Below, one piece after another: positions 1 through 5,890 of a stretch of DNA of 10,772 nucleotides. A model generated the notes under the pieces. It was not told the origin of the DNA. It ran no database searches and saw only the letters and a program-made list of their open reading frames with translations. Origin of the DNA: Pseudomonadota bacterium (GTDB lineage Bacteria; Pseudomonadota; Alphaproteobacteria; Caulobacterales; Caulobacteraceae); contig JAEZHG010000181.1 in assembly GCA_023436945.1 (NCBI GenBank), forward strand, positions 1-10,772, read 5' to 3'. The translations under genes and the position numbers were made by a program. Each line of letters starts with the position of its first letter. The first letter of the stretch is position 1.

Positions 1-457
1 CCTCGGCGCTATAGCTGATGGTCTGGCCAAAGGCCGACTTGAGCCGGTCGAGCAGCCCCGGTTCATACTCCAGAGGCGAGCCGCCGAGAGATTCCGAGCC
101 CGCCACGATCCGCAATCCGCCTTGATCGTCCGGTTCGGCCACCATCCAGTATTTGCCGGACAGCAGACGCTCGGTACGGGCGTCGCGGATCTCGCCGACG
201 AAAACCTCGCTCTCGTCAGTGATGACCGAAGCGACCACCACTTCGTCGATGGTGTCGTTCAGCGTCGCGCCCAGACGGCGAAGGGCCGATTCCTGAAACA
301 GCGAGGTCAGCAGAACGCCTGTGACCACGAGGGCCACCAGAATCCAGCCCGCCGCCAGCCAGATCAGGCGGCGTGTCAGCGAGCGACTGGGGCGAACCTT
401 TTCCCAGCCCAGCGGGAGCGATTTGTCGTGCGTGGCTTCGACTGCCGTATCCGGCAT
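1..457 (-). CDS. Sensor histidine kinase, N-terminal part (truncated by window edge)
   Basis: This is the first 152 codons of a gene that continues beyond base 1. The start is the ATG at 457-455, five bases after the stop of the response regulator gene, so the two are co-transcribed and probably translationally coupled; no clear ribosome binding site is seen. The N-terminus is a cytoplasmic stretch of about 30 residues ending in a basic SLTRRL segment. A hydrophobic helix follows at about residues 31-53 (WLAAGWILVALVV core), then a polar region that should be periplasmic and begins FQESALRRLGATLND. This matches the layout of membrane histidine kinases partnered with OmpR-type regulators. The HAMP, DHp and ATPase domains are not in the window, so the kinase assignment rests on the sensor-like N-terminus and gene order. 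The periplasmic portion would be the place to sense a stimulus or to contact the neighbouring exported proteins. Confidence 0.85.
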   Translation of the reverse strand, partial: MPDTAVEATHDKSLPLGWEKVRPSRSLTRRLIWLAAGWILVALVVTGVLLTSLFQESALRRLGATLNDTIDEVVVASVITDESEVFVGEIRDARTERLLSGKYWMVAEPDDQGGLRIVAGSESLGGSPLEYEPGLLDRLKSAFGQTISYSAE

Positions 458-462
458 GGATA

Positions 463-1143
463 TCAGCCCGCGTCGCTTTCACCCGCCAGCGGCGACAGGC
501 GATAGCCGAGACCGCGAACGGTCTCGATGCGGTCCGAACCGATCTTCTTGCGCAGACGGCCAACGAACACCTCGATCGTGTTGGAATCGCGGTCGAAGTC
601 CTGATCGTACAGATGCTCGACCAGCTCGGTGCGGCTGATCACGCGGCCCTGATGCATCATCAGATAGTGCACCAGGCGGTATTCCAGCGAGGTCAGGCGC
701 AGCGGCTCGCCATTGACCGTCGCACGGGCCGCGCGCGGATCAAGGCGCAGACCACCGCATGACAGGGTCGAGGTCGCATGACCGGCCGAACGGCGCAGCA
801 GCGCACGCAGACGGGCCAGGAGCTCTTCGGTGTGGAACGGCTTGGTCAGATAGTCATCGGCACCGGCATCGAAGCCCGAGACCTTGTCCGACCATGCGGC
901 ACGCGCCGTCAGGATCAGGACAGGCGTGGTCTTGCCCTCACGGCGCCAGCGCTCAAGCACCGAAACACCGTCGATCTTGGGAAGACCAAGATCCAGCACG
1001 ACAACATCATAGGGTTCGGTGTCGCCGAGGAACCATGCCTCTTCACCGTCGGGAGCGTGATCCACCGCATAACCCGCATCCGAAAGCGCGGCCTTCAGTT
1101 GGCGCGACAGGTCAACATCGTCTTCGACCAGAAGAACACGCAT
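463..1143 (-). CDS. OmpR/PhoB-family two-component response regulator
   Basis: The protein has 226 residues, the normal length for this family. The N-terminal receiver domain (about 1-115) starts MRVLLVEDDVDL and has the acidic pair D8/D9, the phosphoacceptor D51 in VVLDLGLP, T79 in ILTAR and K101 in the TKPF motif. The C-terminal winged-helix DNA-binding domain (about 125-220) contains the LTSLEYRLVHYL and DSNTIEVFVGRLRKKIG segments and ends in VRGLGYRL, as in PhoP/OmpR proteins. It lies between an exported PepSY-type gene 25 bases upstream and a histidine kinase 5 bases downstream. That arrangement is known for PhoP-like and FeuP-like systems in alphaproteobacteria, but I cannot name the specific orthologue. 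Family members bind two direct-repeat half-sites spaced 11 bp, and such pairs are present in the divergent promoter region (see 1533-1567 and 1761-1778). Confidence 0.95.
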   Translation of the reverse strand: MRVLLVEDDVDLSRQLKAALSDAGYAVDHAPDGEEAWFLGDTEPYDVVVLDLGLPKIDGVSVLERWRREGKTTPVLILTARAAWSDKVSGFDAGADDYLTKPFHTEELLARLRALLRRSAGHATSTLSCGGLRLDPRAARATVNGEPLRLTSLEYRLVHYLMMHQGRVISRTELVEHLYDQDFDRDSNTIEVFVGRLRKKIGSDRIETVRGLGYRLSPLAGESDAG

Positions 1144-1168
1144 GGATCACTACACCCTTGGATTGAAA

Positions 1169-1525
1169 TCAGTCGTTATCTCGGGGACGGCCCGAGCGGC
1201 CATCAACCTCGATGTCCGACACACGGCCACCCGGATATTCCCAGCGGACCGTATAGTCATTGCCACGCTCGCGCATGCCCAGCATGCGGCCGGGGCGGCC
1301 GTTCTGGACCTCGCGGGCGACCTGACCGGGGTTGGCACGCTGGCCACGGTCGTCGCGCTGGCGTTCCTCACGCGGGCGCTCGCCGCGACCACGGTCACCG
1401 CCGCGGTCCTGACGTTGTTCATAACGATCCCGATCACGGTCGCGGTCGCGCGACTGGGCGACTGCGTCCGTTGCGGGGACGACAGCGATCAGGGCGGCAA
1501 TCAGAAGGGCGCGAATGGACATCAT
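1169..1525 (-). CDS. Exported Arg/Asp-rich protein with C-terminal PepSY-like domain
   Basis: The 118-residue product begins with a signal peptide (hydrophobic core about residues 6-19, AVA cleavage motif at 21-23). A low-complexity region of alternating Arg, Asp, Glu, Gly and Gln follows from about residue 26 to 63. The globular part, about 66-114, has the PepSY pattern: an AREVQ helix, then GRMLGMRERGNDYTVRWEY strands and a VSDIEVDGRSG end. PepSY proteins are usually periplasmic or membrane-facing and often precede response regulator and kinase genes, as here. It may tune the kinase or bind a cation or protease, but that is inference. Two tandem ATGs occur at 1525 and 1522. No ribosome binding site lies before them, while a -10-like TATAAC ends seven bases upstream, so a leaderless mRNA is likely. 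Confidence 0.8.
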   Translation of the reverse strand: MMSIRALLIAALIAVVPATDAVAQSRDRDRDRDRYEQRQDRGGDRGRGERPREERQRDDRGQRANPGQVAREVQNGRPGRMLGMRERGNDYTVRWEYPGGRVSDIEVDGRSGRPRDND

Positions 1526-1532
1526 GTGTGCC

Positions 1533-1567
1533 GTTATAGGTCCGAGCCTCTGAACGTAGGCTGAACG
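1533..1567 (-). promoter_or_regulatory. Putative response-regulator box and -10 of the PepSY/regulator/kinase operon
   Basis: Read on the minus strand, two identical CGTTCAG heptamers (1567-1561 and 1556-1550) are separated by CCTA, giving an 11-bp repeat period. After 11 bp comes TATAAC (1538-1533), and after seven more bases the ATG at 1525. The period and the distance to the -10 match the architecture of OmpR/PhoP-class activated promoters, where the box replaces the -35. That the adjacent regulator binds here (autoregulation) is inference. Confidence 0.6.
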
Positions 1568-1596
1568 GACGGTTTAACATTACGAAGGCTACAGAT

Positions 1597-1658
1597 CGGG
1601 TGGCCTGCACAAGACTATAACGGTGATTAAACCCTATCCCGTCGCTCGCGGCCACCCG
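1597..1658. repeat. 9-bp perfect inverted repeat in the divergent promoter region
   Basis: CGGGTGGCC at 1597-1605 is the exact reverse complement of GGCCACCCG at 1650-1658, with 44 bases between. The spacer includes the plus-strand TATAACGG. It could be an operator pair or a long hairpin, or chance in GC-rich DNA. No T-run follows, so it is not an intrinsic terminator. Confidence 0.35.
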
Positions 1659-1760
1659 TACAGCCTAGATTCTTTTGTGTTAGGTCCGGCGCGTCACGCG
1701 CGTGCCCTGAAAACCTTCATGACGGCGATTTCATTCTCATGAACGGTTTCTGACACAGCC

Positions 1761-1778
1761 CGTTCAGATACGGCTCAG
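1761..1778 (+). promoter_or_regulatory. Putative response-regulator box upstream of the exported charged protein
   Basis: CGTTCAG (1761-1767) and GGCTCAG (1772-1778) repeat with an 11-bp period. The first half-site is identical to those before the PepSY gene and is oriented the same way relative to its downstream gene. Eleven bp further is only a poor -10 candidate (TTTTCT, 1790-1795), which would leave a leader of about 60 bases. An inverted TGAACGG at 1740-1746 could add a further half-site. Confidence 0.45.
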
Positions 1779-1862
1779 CTGCCGCGTGGTTTTCTTGGAT
1801 CAACGCCGAGGGGAACTTCTCTTCTCTCACTCTCCGAGGCGACGCTCAGAAAGGAGACCAAC

Positions 1863-2249
1863 ATGAGCAAGCTGAAGTCCTTTATGGTTCCGATGATGGC
1901 CATCGCCGCTGTTGCCTCTGCCGTTCCGGCAGCTGCCTCGGCCCAGGCCTACCGTCCGGCCCCGCACGTCGCACAGGCCCAGATCAGCAACAGCTTTGCT
2001 GTCCGTAAGGAAGGTCTGGAGCGTCGCATCGACCGCGCCGTCAGCATGCGTCGACTGGATGCCCGCGAAGGCCGCGAGCTGAAGCAGGAACTGCGCGAGA
2101 TCAGCCGTATAGAACGTGATTTCGCCCGTGGCGGCTTCACGCGTCAGGAGCGCCAGCGTCTGGAGCAACGCTATGACCGCGTTGAAGCCAAGCTGGAACG
2201 CGAAATGCGTCAGGACCGCCGTGACGACCGTCGCCACGGTCGCCGCTAA
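1863..2249 (+). CDS. Small exported, highly charged helical protein (Spy/CpxP-like in character)
   Basis: The 128-residue product starts at the ATG at 1863, which has a strong ribosome binding site AAGGAG at 1851-1856. A signal peptide covers residues 1-27 with an ASA cleavage motif. The mature part is almost entirely charged helix rich in Arg, Glu, Asp and Gln and ends in a basic RRDDRRHGRR-type tail. Two similar helical units are visible: RLDAREGRELKQEL near 60-75, and GFTRQERQRLEQRY near 95-110. Each begins with a short L/F-D/T-x-x-E pattern that recalls the LTxxQ motifs of periplasmic Spy/CpxP proteins. I do not recognise a named family, and the resemblance is in composition and pattern only. 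The gene diverges from the two-component operon and has a similar upstream box, so it may be a target of that system. Two hairpins follow it. Confidence 0.8.
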   Translation: MSKLKSFMVPMMAIAAVASAVPAAASAQAYRPAPHVAQAQISNSFAVRKEGLERRIDRAVSMRRLDAREGRELKQELREISRIERDFARGGFTRQERQRLEQRYDRVEAKLEREMRQDRRDDRRHGRR

Positions 2250-2262
2250 AACCTCAAGGCTT

Positions 2263-2296
2263 GGACGGCCTGTTCTTCCTGTCTGAAGGCCGTTTA
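2263..2296 (+). terminator. Probable intrinsic terminator after the exported protein gene
   Basis: ACGGCCT (2265-2271) pairs with AGGCCGT (2287-2293) around a 15-base loop, and the stem can be extended by G-T pairs at its base. The 3' arm runs into only a few T residues, so it is a modest terminator on its own and may act together with the hairpin at 2299-2327. Confidence 0.5.
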
Positions 2297-2298
2297 AG

Positions 2299-2327
2299 AG
2301 GGCGCGATCCGCAAGGGTCGCGCCCTT
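2299..2327. terminator. Strong hairpin, likely bidirectional terminator between convergent genes
   Basis: AGGGCGCGA (2299-2307) pairs with TCGCGCCCT (2318-2326), continued inward by a T-G wobble and CC/GG pairs around a GCAA tetraloop. It lies between the 3' ends of the plus-strand exported protein gene and the minus-strand gene ending at 2335. T-runs on both sides are short. Confidence 0.6.
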
Positions 2328-2334
2328 AGCCGTT

Positions 2335-2913
2335 TCAGGCTTCGACCACCTTCAGCTCGGGCCAGCGCCCTTTGAGCTTTTCGGTAATGGCATCCCACCC
2401 CTTAGCGCGACCGCGTGTCGGATTGGGGCGCACCACCATGTCGAACACATCGGCCAGACCATAGGGCGCGACGACGGTGATGATGTCATCGGCTTCGAGC
2501 CTAGCGCCGACCGCAAAAGCAGGGGCGACAAAGCGGGCGGGCGCATCCACGGTGCGATGCAGCGGCGCAAAGTCCTCACCAAACTTTTGCGGTGCCCACA
2601 GATGGACGCGGGCCTGATTGCGGACCTCGACCTGAGAGCGGAACGGCTCCTCAAAAGCGTCGGCGACGCGCTTGATCCAGACATCCTCGGCATCCCACGA
2701 GGTATCGGCATCGAAATAGCCGATGTCATAGTCCTTGATGCCAAAACCGACAGGGCGGCCCGTCAGCTTGTTCCAGACACCCTGATAGACCGCGCCCGAA
2801 AACAGGCACCAGTCCGGCAGGTTCAGATCACGCACCGTGCGCATGACGTGCATCAGGTTCGGATCGGCACGGATAATCTCGATAAGGGCCGTTTGGCGCT
2901 CAAGATCGGTCAT
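2335..2913 (-). CDS. NTP_transf_6 (DUF925/COG3575) nucleotidyltransferase-like protein
   Basis: The 192-residue product starts at the ATG at 2913, which overlaps the thiD stop in an ATGA arrangement. The frame stays open further upstream, but that part lies inside thiD and is not family-like. The fold signature is LFSGAVYQGVWN at about 37-48, then KDYDIGYFD at 60-68, where the spaced aspartates resemble the metal-binding pair of the nucleotidyltransferase superfamily. Later segments such as FAPLHRTVDAPARF and YGLADVFDMVVRPNP near the C-terminus are characteristic of the family. The substrate of this family is not established to my knowledge. As last gene of the folP-thiD run it is translationally coupled to thiD, but this does not show a role in thiamine or folate metabolism. 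Confidence 0.85.
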   Translation of the reverse strand: MTDLERQTALIEIIRADPNLMHVMRTVRDLNLPDWCLFSGAVYQGVWNKLTGRPVGFGIKDYDIGYFDADTSWDAEDVWIKRVADAFEEPFRSQVEVRNQARVHLWAPQKFGEDFAPLHRTVDAPARFVAPAFAVGARLEADDIITVVAPYGLADVFDMVVRPNPTRGRAKGWDAITEKLKGRWPELKVVEA

Positions 2914-3737
2914 CGACGGGTGAACTCGCGCACCGGCCAAGCGTGATCCAGCGGACCGTGACCACCGCCAAGACCCGGCGCACGACGGATGGCTTCGGAC
3001 ACATAGGCCCAGCCCGCCGCGACCGCGACCGGAAGCGACTGTCCCTTGGCGATCCCTGCCGAACAGGCGCTGGCAAGCGTACATCCCGTGCCGTGGGTGT
3101 GCATCGAATGGATGCGTTCACTTTCCAGAACAGTCTCGCCGTCGGCAGTCATCAAAAGGTCGATGACCGTATCGCCCGCAACGTGACCGCCCTTCATCAA
3201 AACGGCTTTCGCGCCCATCTTCAGCAGGACCTCCCCCGCACGGCGCTGGCCATCAAGGTCGCGGATTTCAAGACCCGTCAGGGCCTCGGCTTCGGGGGCG
3301 TTGGGCGTTAGCAACGCAGCGCGCGGCACCATCAGCGACTTGACCGCCTCGACAGCCAGATCGGGCAGCAGGGGGTGGCCACCCTTGGCGATCATCACAG
3401 GATCAACCACCGCCGGAGCCTTGGCTTCGTCCAGCAGTCCGGCCACGGTTTCGACCACCTCGACCGTGCCGAGCATGCCGGTTTTCACCGCATCTGTGCC
3501 GATGTCTTCCAGTACGCAGCGCGCCTGTGCGGCGATGACATCCAGCGGCATGGGGTGCACACCATGGACGCCCAGAGTGTTCTGGACCGTGATGGCCGTC
3601 ACCGCCGTGGCGGCATAGCCCCCCAGCATGGTGATGGCCTTGATGTCGGCCTGAATGCCCGCACCGCCGCCGGAATCCGATCCAGCGATGATCAGCACGC
3701 GCCCCTTGGCACCGTTGTAGAAGTTGGTGTCGCTCAT
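2910..3737 (-). CDS. thiD: Hydroxymethylpyrimidine/phosphomethylpyrimidine kinase
   Basis: ThiD phosphorylates 4-amino-5-hydroxymethyl-2-methylpyrimidine twice to give HMP-PP, which is joined to the thiazole unit in thiamine phosphate synthesis in the cytoplasm. The product has 275 residues, the usual size. The ribokinase-like motifs are in order: GSDSGGGAGIQADIK at 19-33, TAVTAITVQNTLGV near 45-58, VKTGML and VDPVMIAKGG in the middle, LLTPNAPEAEALTG, the MKGGH strand, and the anion-hole motif HGTGCTLASA with C219. The start at 3737 overlaps the SMR transporter stop as ATGA, which supports it over the longer open frame to 4052. No TPP riboswitch is expected here because the gene is internal to an operon. 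Confidence 0.95.
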   Translation of the reverse strand: MSDTNFYNGAKGRVLIIAGSDSGGGAGIQADIKAITMLGGYAATAVTAITVQNTLGVHGVHPMPLDVIAAQARCVLEDIGTDAVKTGMLGTVEVVETVAGLLDEAKAPAVVDPVMIAKGGHPLLPDLAVEAVKSLMVPRAALLTPNAPEAEALTGLEIRDLDGQRRAGEVLLKMGAKAVLMKGGHVAGDTVIDLLMTADGETVLESERIHSMHTHGTGCTLASACSAGIAKGQSLPVAVAAGWAYVSEAIRRAPGLGGGHGPLDHAWPVREFTRR

Positions 3738-4078
3738 GCCGCAGCGCCCGAGAACAGCTTCAGGCCCACAATGCCGCAGACGATCAGCAGGATGCAGACG
3801 GCGCGAACCGCCGTGGCCGGTTCCTGATAGACGACGATGCCGACAATCGCTGCGCCCACCGCGCCGATGCCGGTCCAGACCGCATAGGCCGTGCCGACTG
3901 GCAGTTTCTGGGTCGCGGCCCACAGGCCAATCATGCTGGCGGCCAGAGCAAGCGCCACGCCCAGCGAGATCAGCGGCCTTTGCAAGCCGACGTATTTCAC
4001 GCCCGACGCCCACATGACTTCGAACATACCCGCCACGATCAGGACGAGCCACGGATTGAGAGACAGCAACCAGGTCAT
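3734..4078 (-). CDS. sugE: SMR-family transporter, SugE/Gdx guanidinium-exporter type
   Basis: The 114-residue protein has four hydrophobic helices. The conserved membrane glutamate is E20 in AGMFEVMWASGVKY. The stretch KLPVGTAYAVWTGIGAVGAA is nearly identical to the signature of E. coli SugE (Gdx), and the end IVGLKLF also fits. Members of this subgroup exchange guanidinium ion for protons across the inner membrane, while the EmrE-type subgroup exports aromatic cations; the signature favours Gdx. It is about 10 residues longer than typical at its ends. The ATG at 4078 has no clear ribosome binding site. I looked for a guanidine riboswitch in the 61 bases upstream and recognised none, and the gene sits inside a folP-led run. 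Confidence 0.9.
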   Translation of the reverse strand: MTWLLSLNPWLVLIVAGMFEVMWASGVKYVGLQRPLISLGVALALAASMIGLWAATQKLPVGTAYAVWTGIGAVGAAIVGIVVYQEPATAVRAVCILLIVCGIVGLKLFSGAAA

Positions 4079-4139
4079 ACGGCCTGATGCGTCATGCCGC
4101 GCCTGAGAGCAAGACTGTGGTTATCGATGTAACGCGAAG

Positions 4140-4505
4140 TCAGCCCAGATTGCCGATCGGCCCACGGAAGATGAACCACGCGCCAAGGGCGATAAAGGCA
4201 AACCCGACCAGATGGTTGATGGTCAGCTTTTCCCCCAGATAAAGCACCGAGAAGGCTGCGAAGATGGCAAGGGTAATCACCTCCTGCATCGTCTTCAGCT
4301 CGGCTGCCGAATAGACGGTGTGGCCGATGCGGTTGGCCGGAACCGCCAGCCAATATTCGAAAAAGGCGATACCCCAGCTGAGCAGCACGGCGATCCACAA
4401 GGGCTTGGGATCACCCTTCAAATGGCCATACCAGGCAAACGTCATAAAGACGTTCGAGATGGCCAGCAGAACAATAGGGGTGATGTAGGGAGAAACGCCA
4501 AACAT
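4140..4505 (-). CDS. DUF486/DMT_6 small integral membrane protein
   Basis: The 121-residue protein has four predicted membrane helices at roughly 8-25, 36-54, 74-90 and 98-115. Family-typical segments are SNVFMTFAWYGHLK, LLSWGIAFFEYWLAVPANRIGH and LKTMQEVITLAIFAAFSVLYLGEKL, the last resembling half of a drug/metabolite transporter. The function of DUF486 proteins is not established. The start codon overlaps the folP stop by one base (TGATG on the minus strand), so translation is coupled. It is followed after 61 bases by another small four-helix DMT-superfamily gene, which makes it possible but unproven that the two act on related substrates. Confidence 0.85.
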   Translation of the reverse strand: MFGVSPYITPIVLLAISNVFMTFAWYGHLKGDPKPLWIAVLLSWGIAFFEYWLAVPANRIGHTVYSAAELKTMQEVITLAIFAAFSVLYLGEKLTINHLVGFAFIALGAWFIFRGPIGNLG

Positions 4506-5347
4506 CAGATTTCATCCTCAACCGACATGAGGGCCGACTGGACCTTCAAGGCCTGAACCATTTCGCGCACATCATGCACGCGCACCATATCCGCCCCCAG
4601 ACGCACCGCTTCAAGATGCAGCGCCAGTGTGCCACCCAGACGGTCGTCGGCAGAGGTGGCACTGGGGTCGATCTCGGCTATCATGCGCTTTCGGCTGGCG
4701 GCATAAAGGACCGGATAACCAAGGGTGCAGAGCAGCGGCAGGTCCGCCGTCAGTTGCAGATTATGCGCTGTCGTCTTGGCAAAACCGATGCCGGGGTCGA
4801 GCCAGATCTTGTCGGGGTCCACACCTGCCTCGACCGCCAGTTCCGCACAGGCCGCCAGATGGGCCATGACCTCGCCGGACACATCCTCATAGACGGGGGC
4901 ATCCTGCATGGTCTTGGGATCGCCCTTCATGTGCATCAGGATGATATCGACATCCAGCTCGGCGGCGACCTGCGCGCTATCGGGCGCAAAGCCAAGACCA
5001 GTGACGTCGTTCCAGATATCGGCACCGGCCTTGACCGCCGCGCGGGCGACCTGCGGCTTCATGGTGTCGATGCTGATCATGCCGTCCCATTCGGCTCGCA
5101 GCGCCTCAATCACCGGAACCACGCGGGCGACCTCGTCCTCGACACTGACCGGATCGGAACCGGGCCGCGTGCTCTCGCCGCCGATATCCAGCACGTCGGC
5201 ACCATCGGCAATCAGCTTGCGCGCATGGTCTACAGCCGCCTCGACACCGTTGAAGCGACCACCGTCCGAAAAGCTGTCAGGCGTCACATTGACGATGCCC
5301 ATCACCAGCGGGCGGCGCTTCGTGCTCAAAAGAGTATTCAGGGTCAT
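4505..5347 (-). CDS. folP: Dihydropteroate synthase
   Basis: FolP condenses 6-hydroxymethyl-7,8-dihydropterin diphosphate with p-aminobenzoate to dihydropteroate in folate synthesis and is the sulfonamide target. With the start at 5347 the protein has 280 residues. Motifs in order: MGIVNVTPDSFSDGG at 16-30, IGGESTRPG with the Thr-Arg loop, IDTMK, NDVTG, ILMHMKGDPKTMQ, DPGIGFAKTTAHN, the ASRKRMI segment with the substrate-binding Ser-Arg-Lys, and a final RVHDV. The catalytic loops appear intact, and I see no insertion typical of sulfonamide-resistant forms. An in-frame ATG at 5407, with a weak GAGG four bases upstream, would add 20 residues (starting MPTGVKVK) that do not look like DHPS; I prefer 5347 but the choice is uncertain. 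It leads the minus-strand run down to 2335. Confidence 0.93.
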   Translation of the reverse strand: MTLNTLLSTKRRPLVMGIVNVTPDSFSDGGRFNGVEAAVDHARKLIADGADVLDIGGESTRPGSDPVSVEDEVARVVPVIEALRAEWDGMISIDTMKPQVARAAVKAGADIWNDVTGLGFAPDSAQVAAELDVDIILMHMKGDPKTMQDAPVYEDVSGEVMAHLAACAELAVEAGVDPDKIWLDPGIGFAKTTAHNLQLTADLPLLCTLGYPVLYAASRKRMIAEIDPSATSADDRLGGTLALHLEAVRLGADMVRVHDVREMVQALKVQSALMSVEDEI

Positions 5348-5687
5348 TCGGGCAGGTTCCGACGCACAGACGGGATGTGCGGATTTGACTTTTACACCCG
5401 TCGGCATCAGCCTCTAGCCGTTATGGAACGTTTCGTCAGCCAAGCTCGACGCCTTACACACGCGGGTCGCCGCGTCGAAGGCCTTTAACCCGTAGCGGAT
5501 CCTGCGCCTGACACGCGCTAATCGCCCGCTACGGGACCGAATAGCGTCCGTTCCTCCCCCGTCATCAGTTCCAAGCCTTTAAGGCCCTTTGTGCGCGGCG
5601 ATTTTCGCCCGCTGCAAAGTGCGCGTGCATAGGTCTGAAACGCGATGGCACCGCCGGTTCAACCCAATCCAGAGGGAGACCGCCCGT
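5348..5687. other. Intergenic region between divergent folP and small-protein gene
   Basis: About 340 bases with no convincing gene. It should hold the promoters for folP leftward and for the small-protein/rnk pair rightward, but I could not pick clear -35/-10 pairs. It contains the 10-bp inverted repeat at 5489-5535, two copies of GCCTTTAA (5481-5488 and 5575-5582), and the ribosome binding site AGAGGGAG at 5671-5678. No folate riboswitch was recognised. Confidence 0.5.
5489..5535. repeat. Perfect 10-bp inverted repeat with nested GC stem
   Basis: CCCGTAGCGG (5489-5498) and CCGCTACGGG (5526-5535) are exact reverse complements 27 bases apart. Inside, GCGC...GCGC can form a second small stem around a 7-base loop, so an RNA from either strand could fold into a two-tier hairpin. 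No T-run follows on the plus strand. It could be a leader element of folP, an operator pair or a small RNA fold. Confidence 0.45.
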
Positions 5688-5873
5688 ATGTCCGAACCAC
5701 GCAATTCCCCTTGTCCACGCTGTCAACAGCATCACCCGACAGCGGCGCAAGCCTGCGCTGCCGATGCGGGGCAGACGGGACAAAGCAACGTCATTCCTTT
5801 CCGGCGCAATCCTGAAACCAGCGCCCACAGACCAGAACCCGATCACGAACCGGACGGCCCATCGGCCGCCTGA
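5688..5873 (+). CDS. Small hypothetical protein with N-terminal CxxC
   Basis: A 61-residue product starting at the ATG at 5688, preceded by AGAGGGAG nine bases upstream. It has C9-P-R-C12 followed by two histidines and a further Cys near residue 23, then a polar Pro/Asp/Glu-rich tail with an NVIPFRR string. The Cys/His arrangement could bind zinc, but one CxxC plus a single Cys is not a full known zinc ribbon. It ends 17 bases before the rnk start and is likely co-transcribed with it. I do not recognise a family. A longer frame from 5589 exists but lacks a ribosome binding site. Confidence 0.55.
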   Translation: MSEPRNSPCPRCQQHHPTAAQACAADAGQTGQSNVIPFRRNPETSAHRPEPDHEPDGPSAA

Positions 5874-5890
5874 AATAACGGAAGACACAC

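Larger units (their letters stand above)
1526..1862. promoter_or_regulatory. Divergent promoter region between PepSY operon and exported protein gene
   Basis: This 337-base gap contains no convincing gene. It holds one direct-repeat box near each flanking gene (1550-1567 and 1761-1778), the inverted pair TGAACGG (1740-1746)/CCGTTCA (1760-1766), and a 9-bp inverted repeat with arms at 1597-1605 and 1650-1658. A second TATAACGG string, identical to the -10 region of the PepSY gene, occurs on the plus strand at 1616-1623, but no good upstream element was found for it. Confidence 0.6.

Noticed and set aside
1434..1655. Minus-strand open frame extending over the PepSY gene promoter
   Set aside because: It overlaps the PepSY signal peptide in another frame and crosses the putative operator; no domain or ribosome binding site.
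2914..3084. N-terminal extension of the NTP_transf_6 gene upstream of 2913
   Set aside because: It lies wholly inside thiD in another frame. The ATGA overlap gives a natural start at 2913.
4079..4139. Guanidine riboswitch before the SugE/Gdx gene
   Set aside because: The 61 bases show neither the paired ACGR hairpins of class II nor the class III pseudoknot pattern, and the space is small.
4574..5488. Plus-strand open frame of 304 codons opposite folP
   Set aside because: It is antisense to an intact dihydropteroate synthase and shows no family motif.
5348..5687. Tetrahydrofolate riboswitch before folP
   Set aside because: The inverted repeat there does not match the THF riboswitch core that I know, and these are mostly found in Firmicutes.
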